Assembly: GCA_950097015.1 (NCBI GenBank)
Contig: CATNEN010000034.1
Coordinates: 3,453,001 to 3,517,000 of the forward strand
Source: Macrostomum hystrix
Lineage: Eukaryota > Platyhelminthes > Macrostomidae
Direction: 5' to 3'
DNA length: 64,000 nt
The translations under genes were made by a program, and so were the position numbers. The notes beneath the pieces were generated by a model that saw only the letters and a list, made by a program, of their open reading frames with translations, ran no database searches and was not told where the DNA came from. This document shows, in pieces, positions 10,726-22,500 of the stretch. Each line of letters begins with the position of its first letter. Position 1 is the stretch's first letter.

Positions 10726-13700
10726 AAGACCTACCTGGACGAGCTGCCGTACTACTCGAGCTACCAGCTGGCGGAAAATGAGGTTCCTCTGGCCAGGTAC
10801 CTGCTGCCGTCCGATCCCAGCGAGGTGCAGCGAGGCGTCGAGCACGGCCGCTTCCCGACGCTGACCAACCTCGCCCGCCTGCAGCGCCAGCTCGGCCAGC
10901 CGCCCAATCCGTCGGGCGACAAAGCGAACGAGTCGCCGCCGGCGCCGTTTCCGCCGCGTCGCACAAAGGCGGAGCTGCTCGGCTCGACTGACTTCAGCGC
11001 CACGGACGAGTTCGCCAGGTCGGTGACGCTGCAGCCAAGCGACGACTGGGAGCGGCTGGCACAACGGCTGTTCGAGCGGAGCCGCAGCAACCTGGACAAG
11101 GTGCGGGCGGCCTTCTGCTTCGTCTGCACGCACAGGGACCTGCCCGAAGCCGATGGGGAGTCGCCAGCCTACCGAGCCATCAGGCTCCGAAGTCAGGAAA
11201 TTTTATTTGAGACTATTCTCAAGTTAGTGCTTAAAAATTATGTTCTCATTTCTCAGTCTCAGAAAGTTGATTATGTTTTTGGACCCACAGACCGAAGCAT
11301 TTGTTTTTTTCAGCTGCGGCAATGTGCCGAATAAAAAAATTTACGGCTACAAAAAAGCAATCGGCTACGAGTCCGGCTTGAAAGCCAGTTTTGGAGGCCA
11401 CTGGTTTGCCTGCTACGTGGAGGGCGAGTGGCGCTTCGTGGACCCGCACTGGGGCGCCATCGCAGTGCAGAACTATGACTCCGGCAGGTATGGCGCCATC
11501 GATGACAAGGGCCGGGTCGGAAGCGCCAGGGAGCGCAAGGGACAGAACGTTTTTCACTGCGACGAATTTTGGTTCCTGACGGACCCCGAAAAGATGATCG
11601 TCAGTCACTGCCCGCCACAGGATCTTCTTGATTGGCAGCTGCTGGCTAGACCAGTCACCATCGAGGAGTTCGAGTTGATGCCTCGTTATTTTTCGGGAAC
11701 TGCCAAGGAAATGGAATTCTTTCAGCTGGAGCCGATAAACTATCCGAAGAATGTCATCGTTTCTAAGCCGGGACCCATTGAGATTCTGCTCAAAGAGACG
11801 GGAGGCCAACAGTACATGTACAGCAGGGAGCTAAAGATTCATAAAAAGCACATCAGTGACGAGTCGAAGACGGCAATCTTGAGCGCCTATCAACAGAAAG
11901 CCTGTGTCAGCAAGGAGATTCGTGTTTCTGACAACACTGTCAAGTTCCTGTTTGAGCCGCCTTGTCCGGGGCAGTACGCCTTGTCAATCGCACTCTGGCG
12001 CCACGTATCAGAGACACATCTAACTGGGTGCAACTTTGTCACCTACACTGTCCACTGTCCTCAAATCTGGGAATCTGCCGACGTCATCCCAGAAGGAAAT
12101 ACTGCTCTGGACGAGTTCGGCCCTGGAAGAAACCTTCGTCAAGTTGGGCTCACCTCAAAAGAGTCGGGCAAGCTGAAGGCAGAAGACGGCGAGGTGGCTC
12201 TTGAAATAACGTCGCTGGTGAAAGACGAAGGTTCAAACAACAAGCGGTGAGCCTGGCTGTTCGCTTCAATCTCAAATCTTACAACGGTTTTCAGTAAACT
12301 TAAAAAACAAAACAAAAAACTAAATCTTCCAGAAACCTGACATGCCAGGCGCTGGGCCCAGATAATCAGCCACTGCCTGCCGGCAGCGTGCTGGTATGGC
12401 GCGATGAGAGTCGCAACGCCTTCCTGTTCCTGGCTCCGGACTCCGGCTACTACGCTCTGGTGCTGTACGAGAGGGGTCGACCCGTGGGCCAGTTCCTGGT
12501 GGATGCCAGCAGCGAGGCGAAGGACGGTGGCAGCTTCCCGATGCCCGACTGGGACCGCGTCGGCGGGTTGGGGTTCGCTACTGACGCAGCGAGTAGAGGC
12601 CGTCGGCTGATTCCACTAAGCCACCCGACACCGTATGTTCGCACGGAGGAGTCAGATCTAACGATACAATTCGGCTTCGAAGGCAGTGGCAACGAACGCG
12701 GCATCGAGCTGAGGGCGGAGATGCTCGTGGTCGGAGCGGATAGCTCAACGGAGCCCCTGACTGATTTCTGTCTCGTGAGCGGCATTGAGGAAGGCGGATA
12801 CGAAGTTCGCTGCCGATTTCCCCGCGCCGGCCACTACCTACTGCGCCTGACTTCGCGAGAGGGTGGAGGCGACTGGCGACTGTTCTACACGTACTTCGTG
12901 CGAGCTATCGGACAACTGGACGGCTCCGCGGCTGCGTTTCCTCGCCTCGCACACGACTGGCCGGCCGGAGGGGCTCTCTTGGAGCCGCTGGACCGCACGC
13001 TGCCAGTCGGACTGCCGACTCCGTTCCGCATTCGCCTAGGAGACTCGACGGCGACTGCGATCGATGGCGTCGAGATTCTCGACGAGCGGAGCGGACACCG
13101 AGAGGCGCTGAGACGTGACCCAGCCGATCCGCGACTGTGGGTCGGGTCTGTGACTGCTCAAGGTGGAGACAGTGCTGACGCTGAAGACGACAAAGGTGGT
13201 GGCGTGACGGTTGTTGCGAGACTCGAAGGCGGCACGGAGGTGGAGCTGGTGAAGCTGGACATCGAGTCGAAGGCCAGTGCCGAAGCCAAAGCGGCCGCTT
13301 TGCGCGAAGCTGAGTCGCTGAACGAGCGACGAGAGGCGTTAGAGGAGAATCGGAAGCGGAAGCAGGAGAACCGACGACGCAAGGACGAGGGCCTCGAGCC
13401 ACTCCCTATTAAGGTAAGCTACCACCGACTTTAGCTGTCTGTACTTGGACGTGCATTCTCAAAGAAGATTATAAACTAAAAATTTGTACGTTTCAGGATG
13501 CCGCAGAAATCTCTGCTGAAGCGGAGGCTGCTGCGAAAGCGGCTGCTGAAGCGGAGGCTGCTGCGAAAGCGGCTGCTGAAGCGGAGGCTGCTGCGAAAGC
13601 GGCTGCTGAAGCGGAGGCTGTAGCAGAGGCCGCTGCTGCAGCGGAAGCTGAGAGGGCGCTCGCTCAGATGGAATCAGCAAAGAAGGCGGCCGCAAATGCA

Positions 13701-15718
13701 GAAGTCGCTGGGCAGAAAATGGCCGAGTCGAAGGCGGCTCTGAGCTCGGCGTCAAAGGCGGAAACTGCGGCTGCCAGTGCGGCTCAGTCGGTTGCGCGGT
13801 TGGCGGGAGACTCCGATGTTGCCGCAAAGAATGCAGCCGAGGCGGAGATGGCAGCTAAAGCGGCTGCCCAGGCTGGATCGGCTGTCCAAGCCATGGAGGC
13901 TGCGAAGTCGGCAGAAAAGGCAGCGAGTGACGCGGATTCCGCGGCAAAGATGGCTGCAAACTCGGCGGCTGCAGCCCGACAGGCTGCAAACTCAGCTTCA
14001 ATCGCCGACAAGAGTACAAAAGAGTTGTCTGAAGCGGCTAGAAAGGCGGCTTTCACGGCGGCAGCTGAAGCTGAAGCTTCAGGAATGGAGGAAGCAAAGG
14101 CGGCGGCACAGAAGGCAGCTGCAGCGGCTGACGGGGCGGATGCGTCGGCAAAGGCTGCGGCTGAGGCCTCCCGCAAAGCTGGATCAGAAGCAGATGCTGC
14201 CGAGAATCAGTCTGCCAGGGCCGCTGCTCATGCGCAAGCGGCGTCGAAGTCCTTCATCGAGGCAAGCGCTGCCGCAAATGCTGCTGTGGAAGCTGAAGCG
14301 GCGGCAAAGGCGGCGGCAGAAGCGGAGGCCGCTGCAGAGGCGGAGGCAGCCGCTGCGGCAAAGGAGGAAGTGAAGCTGCTGATTGCGCAACTCGACGCGG
14401 CTCTGTTGGACAGGAATCCGGGCCGAGTGCGTAACGCGATCGACGCGCTGGAGCCGCACGAGTCAGATCTGCGGGGCAGCCACGCCAAAAAGATGCGGGA
14501 GGCCCGGCTGACATTGAGGGCGCTGCAAAATAGAAAAAGTGAGAAATAGGCCCAAGTGCAGTAATTCGTGATTCGGTGCGCGACTAATTAGGTCACTAAT
14601 TTAGCTTTCCAGAAGGATAGTTTTAGAAAACTCCATCCTACTCCATCTCTCCGCAGAGCTCCGCGATGCCATGGCGGAAGCTCAGAGGAGCCGCAACACG
14701 CAGCGCCTGCGCACCCTGCTTCACCGCCTGGAGGACGAGGCTGAGCGGGAGCCGCTCACGGAGGCCCAGCTTTCGCTGTTCCGCGAGGATCTCCGTCTCG
14801 CTCGGGAGGCCATCCAGCGGGACGACCGGCTAAAGCGAATGCCGCAGCACCGGCTGGAGATGAACCCCAAGAGCCTCACCGAGCTGCGGCAGTACAGTCG
14901 GCCAGTGGAGGCCGTGCACAAGACTGTGCAAGCGCTGCTGCTTCTGCTGGGCAACTACGAGAAGCGCACCCGGGTGAGGGCCTTGAAAGCAGCTTCAAGT
15001 GCTCGGGCGATTTGAGTCCATGTGGAAACGCGCTCCTGATCATAAATTATTTTGTTTTGTAGAGTGTATTTGGCTCAGTCAGTAGCTATCAGTAGCAGGA
15101 CAGGTATTCACTCAGGCATACAAATGCCAAAATCTTTGACCGTGGCCTGAGAATCGGACTTCAGAACTCTCGATTAGAAGTCCGAAGCTCTAAGTGTTGG
15201 GCTTCAATCTCCCTCATGGAATGTAGTTAGGTAATAAAGTCAAAAAGTGCGCCGACTCGCTAGTGAGAACCCCACCTGAAGTTAACCCCGCCCGCACTCC
15301 ACAGAAATGGCCGCGCTGTCAGCCGCTGTTGAAGAACATCGCGAAGACCGTTGCGGACTTCCAGCCTCATTTCGTTGATTCTCGCATCGCCGCTCGCAGC
15401 CGGGAGATCCTGGACAGCATCGACAAGCGAGAGATCGCGCTGCAGAGCGCAGCTGCCTTTGCCTTCTACGAATGGGTCAGGATTTCAGTGTGCATGCCAA
15501 AACCGTAACTCTCATATAACCACTGCACATTGACCTCGCCGTTACTACAGGCCGTCAAGACCACCGACTCCATCAAGGAGGTCAGCAGTAAGGAGAATTT
15601 CGTGCCGGCCACCATGAAACAGCAGAAGAGCATCCTAGGTGTCGACGAGGAAGAGGACGCGAAGTGGGACTTCGAGGACAAGGGCATCCGCAGGCGGCAA
15701 TCGGTCTTGCCTACTTAA
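10726..15718 (+). CDS. KY-like pseudo-transglutaminase with dynein-stalk-like C-terminus, copy 1 (5' partial)
   Basis: Seven exons, 10726-11222, 11314-12246, 12333-13413, 13497-14538, 14657-14973, 15305-15475 and 15551-15718, join in phases 2, 2, 0, 1, 0, 0 to give 1402 residues; 5' exons are not identified. Exons 1-2 encode a kyphoscoliosis-peptidase/hillarin-type transglutaminase core: GYKKAIGYESG, then WFACYVEGEWRFVDPHWG, then FWFLTDPEKM. The Asp of VDPHW is kept, but by alignment the catalytic Cys is Leu and the catalytic His is Gly, so it is probably not an enzyme. Exons 2-3 continue with KY-type beta domains. Exon 4 is about 350 residues of Ala/Glu/Lys-rich helix. Exons 5-7 (residues about 1255-1370) read SLTELRQYSRPVEAVHKTV, LLLLLGNYEKRTRKW and FYEW, matching dynein heavy-chain stalk/MTBD spacing. 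Function unproven; microtubule binding is inferred. Confidence 0.82.
13517..13640 (+). repeat. 30-bp coding minisatellite in exon 4 of KY-like copy 1
   Basis: About four units of gaagcggaggctgctgcgaa plus agcggctgct encode a ten-residue AEAEAAAKAA-type helix repeat. It is in frame with the exon and absent from the equivalent exon of copy 2 (24777 onward), so it expanded after duplication. Confidence 0.88.
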
Positions 15719-16147
15719 CAATAGACTGAAGGCCTGTGCAGAACGCGCCGTTTTAAACTTACGAGCGTATATATCAGTTTGGTTGATTTGAGTGCCTGCC
15801 TGCCCCATTGCTATGTGTAGCGTCGTCACGTGTACGCCTGGCGCTTCCCCCTTCTCTGTGTGCGTGTTGCATGTGCATTGTGGGGTAGGTGTCGCGTCAG
15901 AGAGAGATAGAGAGAGTGAATGTACGTGCGTGCGACCTATCACTAAGCTTTGAGGGTAAATATGAAGCAACTGTTGGACATAGGCCTCTAAAACCTTTTC
16001 TCTGCCTGTTGTCAGCGATAAAACATTGTCCTAAAGTTTCTGAAAACTTTTTGGTACTTCTCTTCATTTATTGCGTCTAAAGGCACTATCGACATACCTA
16101 AGTCTGGAATAGTCACCTAGCCATACGTATAGCTATTTGGCTTATTA
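15719..16147. other. 3' flank of KY-like copy 1
   Basis: Presumed 3' UTR and spacer before the 26-bp satellite. A gagagagatagagagag purine run lies at about 15900. No clear AATAAA was found close to the stop codon. Confidence 0.45.
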
Positions 16148-18766
16148 TCGCAGCAGTAGCAGGTGGTTTAGTATCACAGCAGTAGCAGGTGGTTTAGTAT
16201 CACAGCAGTAGCAGGTGGTTTAGTATCACAGCAGTAGCAGGTGGTTTAGTATCACAGCAGTAGCAGGTGGTTTAGTATCACAGCAGTAGCAGGTGGTTTA
16301 GTATCACAGCAGTTACAGGTGTTTTAGTATCACAGCAGTAGCAGGTGGTTTAGTATCACAGCAGTAGCAGGTGGTTTAGTATCACAGCAGTAGCAGGTGG
16401 TTTAGTATCGCAGCAGTAGCAGGTGGTTTAGTATCACAGCAGTAGCAGGTGGTTTAGTATCACAGCAGTAGCAGGTGGTTTAGTATCACAGCAGTAGCAG
16501 CACCGCTCCCCCGATGTGAGCAGTTCCGGTACCTTGGTGGTCTCGTGCCCAGCGTCCAGGAGGACCTGCGGCGTCGCAGAGGGCTTGCGTGGGCGGCTTT
16601 CCGCTCAGTGCGCATCGTGCTCCAAAGCGACGCCCTGCCAGACCAGCTGAGAACCAGACTGTTCCAGGCGGTGGTGGAAACGGTGCTCTTCTACAACGCC
16701 GAGACCTGGACCATGACGGATGTGCTGGAGCGCCAGCTGGACGCGGCGCACTCCAGCCTGCTGCGCGCTGCCTTCAGCGTGCACCGTCACGCCGAACACG
16801 TCACCAACCAGGCTCTCTACCAGCGGGCCAAGCTGAGCCCTCCCAGCGTGACCCTGCGACAGCGCCGCCTGAAGCTGGCGGGCCACGTCATTCGCGCCGA
16901 GTCCTACTGCCCGGAGCCGCTGCAGGAGGTCTTGCTGTACACGCAGCAGGGCCCGTTCCGGCGGGGGCAGGCGCGGACCCGGAGGTTCGTCGACTGTCTG
17001 ACAGAAGACGCCAGGGCGCCTGATCAGATCAATGGCGCTACCTTCATCAGAGACTGCGCAGCTAAGCGTGCTTTTTGACAATGTCCCCCCCTTTCCTGAC
17101 CACTTGTGGCCGGTGGCCATTGTATTTATTGTATTGTATTGTATTGTATTGTAGTATCACAGCAGTAGCAGGTGGTTTAGTATCACAGCAGTAGCAGGTG
17201 GTTTAGTATCACAGCAGTAGCAGGTGGTTTAGTATCGCAGCAGTAGCAGGTGGTTTAGTGCCACAGCAGTAGCAGGTGGTTTAGTATCGCAGCAGTAGCA
17301 GGTGGTTTAGTATCGCAGCAGTAGCAGGTGGTTTAGTATCGCAGCAGTAGCAGGTGGTTTAGTGCCACAGCAGTAGCAGGTGGTTTAGTATCACAGCAGT
17401 AGCAGGTGGTTTAGTATCGCAGCAGTAGCAGGTGGTTTAGTATGGCAGCAGTAGCAGGTGGTTTAGTATCACAGCAGTAGCAGGTGGTTTAGTATCACAA
17501 CAGTAGCAGGTGGTTTAGTATCACAGCAGTAGCAGGTGGTTTAGTATCACAACAGTAGCAGGGGGTTTAGTATCACAGCAGTAGCAGGTGGTTTAGTATC
17601 ACAACAGTAGCAGGTGGTTTAGTATCACAACAGTAGCAGGTGGTTTAGTATCGCAGCAGTAGCAGGTGGTTTAGTATCGCAGCAGTAGCAGGTGGTTTAG
17701 TATCACAACAGTAGCAGGTGGTTTAGTATCACAACAGTAGCAGGTGGTTTAGTATCACAACAGTAGCAGGGGGTTTAGTATCACAGCAGTAGCAGGTGGT
17801 TTAGTATCACAACAGTAGCAGGTGGTTTAGTATCGCAGCAGTAGCAGGTGGTTTAGTATCACAACAGTAGCAGGTGGTTTAGTATCGCAGCAGTAGCAGG
17901 TGGTTTAGTATCACAGCAGTAGCAGGTGGTTTAGTATCACAGCAGTAGCAGGTGGTTTAGTATCACAACAGTAGCAGGTGGTTTAGTATCACAACAGTAG
18001 CAGGTGGTTTAGTATCGCAGCAGTAGCAGGTGGTTTAGTATGGCAGCAGTAGCAGGTGGTTTAGTATGGCAGCAGTAGCAGGTGGTTTAGTATCACAGCA
18101 GTAGCAGGTGGTTTAGTATCACAACAGTAGCAGGTGGTTTAGTATCGCAGCAGTAGCAGGTGGTTTAGTATGGCAGCAGTAGCAGGTGGTTTAGTATGGC
18201 AGCAGTAGCAGGTGGTTTAGTATCGCAGCAGTAGCAGGTGGTTTAGTATCGCAGCAGTAGCAGGTGGTTTAGTATCACAGCAGTAGCAGGTGGTTTAGTA
18301 TCACAGCAGTAGCAGGTGGTTTAGTATCGCAGCAGTAGCAGGTGGTTTAGTATGGCAGCAGTAGCAGGTGGTTTAGTATCACAGCAGTAGCAGGTGGTTT
18401 AGTATCACAACAGTAGCAGGTGGTTTAGTATCACAGCAGTAGCAGGTGGTTTAGTATCGCAGCAGTAGCAGGTGGTTTAGTATCGCAGCAGTAGCAGGTG
18501 GTTTAGTATCACAACAGTAGCAGGTGGTTTAGTATGGCAGCAGTAGCAGGTGGTTTAGTATCGCAGCAGTAGCAGGTGGTTTAGTATCACAGCAGTAGCA
18601 GGTGGTTTAGTATCACAACAGTAGCAGGTGGTTTAGTATCACAACAGTAGCAGGTGGTTTAGTATCACAACAGTAGCAGGTGGTTTAGTATCACAACAGT
18701 AGCAGGTGGTTTAGTATGGCAGCAGTAGCAGGTGGTTTAGTATCACAGCAGTAGCAGGTGGTTTAG
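16148..18766. repeat. 26-bp satellite array between the KY-like paralogs
   Basis: Roughly 75 units of cagcagtagcaggtggttta plus gtatca, from 16148 to about 16500 and again from 17153 to 18766. Units differ mainly at the tatcac/tatcgc/tatggc and cagcag/caacag sites. The array is interrupted by a LINE fragment (16501-17152). Confidence 0.96.
16501..17152 (+). mobile_element. 5'-truncated non-LTR retrotransposon fragment inside the 26-bp array
   Basis: An open frame from about 16503 to 17078 encodes the C-terminal part of a LINE reverse-transcriptase polyprotein: FRYLGGLVPSVQEDLRRR, then LFQAVVETVLFYNAETWTMT, then LKLAGHVIRAE, a signature of the region after the RT palm. The stop codon is followed by a short 3' UTR and a (TATTG)n tail ending near 17152, typical of elements with microsatellite tails. 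The reading frame is intact over 190 codons, so insertion is recent. Both flanks are satellite units, which makes the target duplication unreadable. A clade (RTE-, Jockey- or CR1-like) cannot be fixed from this fragment. Confidence 0.85.
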
Positions 18767-19594
18767 TTTACTGTCGCAAGAGTACTTGCTGTTTAGTTTG
18801 TTATCGCAAAAATGAAAACGCAGCAGTGCATGATTCAAATGCTGAATAAAAAACGGCTTCTCCTCGCCCAGTCAATTTGAGGCTTTATCATTTTGGAGAA
18901 GTACTGTGTCTGGTCTCTGGCCCGATAAGATAGGTGGGCGAAGGTTGGCGCTAGGCAGAAAGTCGCAGGTTAAAAGCGCATAATCTGCTCGAATAAAACC
19001 GTGTTGGATTTAAGGCAAAGCAATTTCCCTAGAAAGTCTCCGAGCAAAGTAACGCGGAGAATCTGCTCGCCAATGCCGGAGGGCTCCAATTCCAGATGGG
19101 CGGGCGCCAAGTTGCCCAGGCCTCCATTGCGGACTAGGCAAAGATCAATTAAACCAGCAGTTGCCAAGGTGAGTGAAGATTCTCCGGAAACAATTTCGAT
19201 TTAAGCCAAACGGCCAGAGAGGGAGAAAGAAACGCTTAACTCGTTAGCCAATCAACGAAGAGGAAGGGGTTAAGAGCTGATCCGAACACGACCATCGCCA
19301 GGTGCTAGGGGGTAAGGAAGGAAGAAAAAGTTATTGAGAGCTGATTGGCTTAGAGATATCGCTTGTACCCATGGCGTTGACTTGGGCCAAACAGAAAGGC
19401 TGTGGGAGAGTTCAGTCAGACCACAAAGCTTAAAATGACCCTGGCAGAGGGAGTTAATTAACAATTAATATTCGTACGGGTTGTCGCACTCTCGAAGCGC
19501 ACTCGAAAATCGGGATCTTAGTGTGAGAGTTAAAAACCAGACTGCGAAAAATCACGGGCTCTACCTATCTAGTGTTTACTGCCTCCATGCACAG
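18767..19594. other. Spacer upstream of KY-like copy 2
   Basis: No confirmed gene. A stretch ending with a good donor (gccaag|gtgagt at 19164-19175) and preceded by an acceptor-like tttccctag near 19031 could be an upstream exon of copy 2, but two frames compete and copy 1 has no counterpart, so I do not annotate it as CDS. Confidence 0.35.
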
Positions 19595-22500
19595 AAGACC
19601 TACCTGGACGAGCTGCCGTACTACTCGAGCTACCAGCTGGCGGAAAATGAGGTTCCTCTGGCCAGGTACCTGCTGCCGTCCGATCCCAGCGAGGTGCAGC
19701 GAGGCGTCGAGGACGGCCGCTTCCCGACGCTGACCAACCTCGCCCGCCTGCAGCGCCAGCTCGGCCAGCCGCCCAATCCGTCGGGCGACAAAGCGAACGA
19801 GTCGCCGCCGGCGCCGTTTCCGCCGCGTCGCACAAAGGCGGAGCTGCTCGGCTCGACTGACTTCAGCGCCACGGACGAGTTCGCCAGGTCGGTGACGCTG
19901 CAGCCAAGCGACGACTGGGAGCGGCTGGCGCAACGGCTGTTCGAGCAGAGCCGCAGCAACCTGGACAAGGTGCGGGCGGCCTTCTGCTTCGCCTGCATGC
20001 ACAGGGACCTGCCCGAGGTTGAACACGCCGGCCAACCGTACGAGAATGCTCGTGCGGGCAACTTCAACCAGGTGTTCGCCGCTCTTCTAATGTAAGGCTT
20101 GAAAGGCTCAGCTAAAAATTATCGAGAACTTGGTACTTTGACACTGCAGGGAGGCGAGGGATGCCCATTCCACTAAACTGTATAGTCCCGCAGGCAGGCG
20201 ATGGTGCAGTCAGGTCGGTCCGCCGGTCTTTCCTGCAGCGTTGTATTCCGTGGGGAAGAATCTGGCTTATCTTGTTGCCCGAAAGATCTGGACAGCCATG
20301 TAGTGCTGTCGGGCTGGAAAACTTCACCCGTGGATGGATTGGGCCCGAGTTAGCGCAGCTGGTCTCTCTGAGAGAAAGGGCAGTGACAAACGATTTTGTC
20401 GTTCTCACAGAAATCGCAGAATCTCTAGGTCGCGCTGAAGTAAACAGTGCCAGGCGAGGTAGCCATAGCCCGTGAGAGTCGTGATGAGGGCGCGTTAGGT
20501 TGGTTCCGAGAGTGGAGTTGTTTTTTTCGATTTTGGGTCAGAAGGATGTTCTGGAGCCTGTAACAAGGGTGCAAAGCTGCTAGAAATCTTATTGAGTTCT
20601 CATGGGCTTATCAACAATCCGTACTCACTCTAATCAATTCTAGAATAGCTGACGTGCCAATGCAAGTGATCAGCGGCTACAAGAAGGGCGTCGGCTACGA
20701 GTCGGGGCTCAAGGCGCAGCTCGGTGGTGTCTGGTTCGCCTGCTATGTCGAGGGCGAATGGCGATTCGTAGATCCGCACTGGGCGGCCCAGTCGATTAGC
20801 GACTACGACACGGGAAACTATGGCCGCATCGACCAGCGAGGTTACGTAAAAACTGGCACGGAGACTGATGGAACCACCAACTACCAGCTGAACGAGTTCT
20901 GGTTCCTCACTGACCCGGATCAGTTTGCTGTTAATCACTTCCCGAGCCAGGATCAGCTGCAGTGGCAACTGCTGGCTAGGCCGCTCAGCTTTCACGAGTT
21001 CGAGGAGATAATCAACTACTTTGACGGCACAGAGCAAGAGATGGATCACTACCAACTGGAGCCTGTCAACTATCCGAAGAACCTCATAGTTGCTAGGCCG
21101 GGTCCTGTTGTCATTCAGCTCAAAGAGTTGGCCGGAGAACCATACATTTATGACAGGCAGCTAATGATTCATCGGAAGCACATTAGCGAAGAGTTAAAGA
21201 CGGCCGTTCTCAGCGCCTACCAGCAGAGAGCCTGCCTCAGCAAGGCGATTCGGGTCACCAAGGACACGGTGAAGTTCGTCTTTGAGCCGCCTCATCAGGG
21301 ACAATACGCATTGGCCATCAAGCTGTGGCGCTTGGTCACCGAAGATGCTTTGAGAGGCTGCACATACGCCACCTACACTATCCACTGTCCACAGAGCTGG
21401 GAGTCGGACGATGTCATACCGGAGGGCCTTGAGGATCTGGATGAGTTTGGCGCTGGCCGCAGCCTCCGTCAAGCGGGTTTCGCATCGGACGCACCAGGCG
21501 AGCTGAAGGCGGCAGACGGAGAGGCAGAGCTTGTGATAGAACTACTTGAGAAAGACGGGGACTCAAGGTTTGACTAAAGAAAAATTTAATTAAAAAATTA
21601 AAACTACAAGCGTACATTCTTTTACATGAACAAAACGAGGAGTTTAAGACCTCGAGTTGGGTATTTAACATTTAAGTATAGAATGCGAGTACTCGCGAAA
21701 TATTTGTCTCGCTCTTCTAACAGTGGATGTGCTGAAACAGATTTCCCATAGCCATTCAACTGCTGCATGATGCCAGTACTATTATAGCATCACAAAACAA
21801 TGTTAAAATGCAACACAAAACGTACTTTACATCTAGTTATGATGTAATAGGTCCCCCTAAAAGTTTTTCGTTTGAAATATCATTTAAAGCGTAAAAATCC
21901 CCAGATCGTTGATGTGCCTGGCGCTGGGACCGGATGATCAGCCACTGCCTGCCGGCAGCGTACTGATGTGGCTTGATGAGAGTCGAAACGCCTTCCTGTT
22001 CCTGGCTCCGGACTCCGGCTACTACGCTCTGGTGCTGTACGAGGCCGACCAACCGGTGGGCCAGTTCCTGGTGGACGCCAGCAGCGAGGCGAAGGACGGT
22101 GGCAGCTTCCCGCTGCCCGACTGGGACCGCGTCGGCGGACTAGGGTTCGCAGCTGACCCAACAAGAAGGGCACGTCGGCTGGTTCCGCTGAGTCACCCGA
22201 CACCGTATGTTCGGACGGAAGAGTCGGAGCTGTCGATGCAGTTTGGTGTTATTAGCGGGAACGCAGACACAGTTTTACTCTGCAAGGAATCAGGAGAAGA
22301 AAAGGGACACATCAGTGACTTTGGCATAATTGGGAGCACCGTCGGCAAAGACGAAAGCGGCATCACCGTCGGAAAAGATGAAAGTGGCATCACCGTCGGC
22401 AAAGACGAAAATGGCAGCACCGTCGGCAAAGACGAAAGCGGCATCACCGTCGGAAAAGATGAAAGCGGCATCACCGTCGGAAAAGATGAAAGTGGCATCA

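Noticed and set aside
16148-18766. Possible CRISPR-like array
   Set aside because: Direct tandem units without unique spacers, in a eukaryotic genome. The same applies to all other arrays in the window.
19032-19169. Upstream exon of KY-like copy 2
   Set aside because: Plausible acceptor and donor, but competing frames, no counterpart in copy 1 and no domain similarity.
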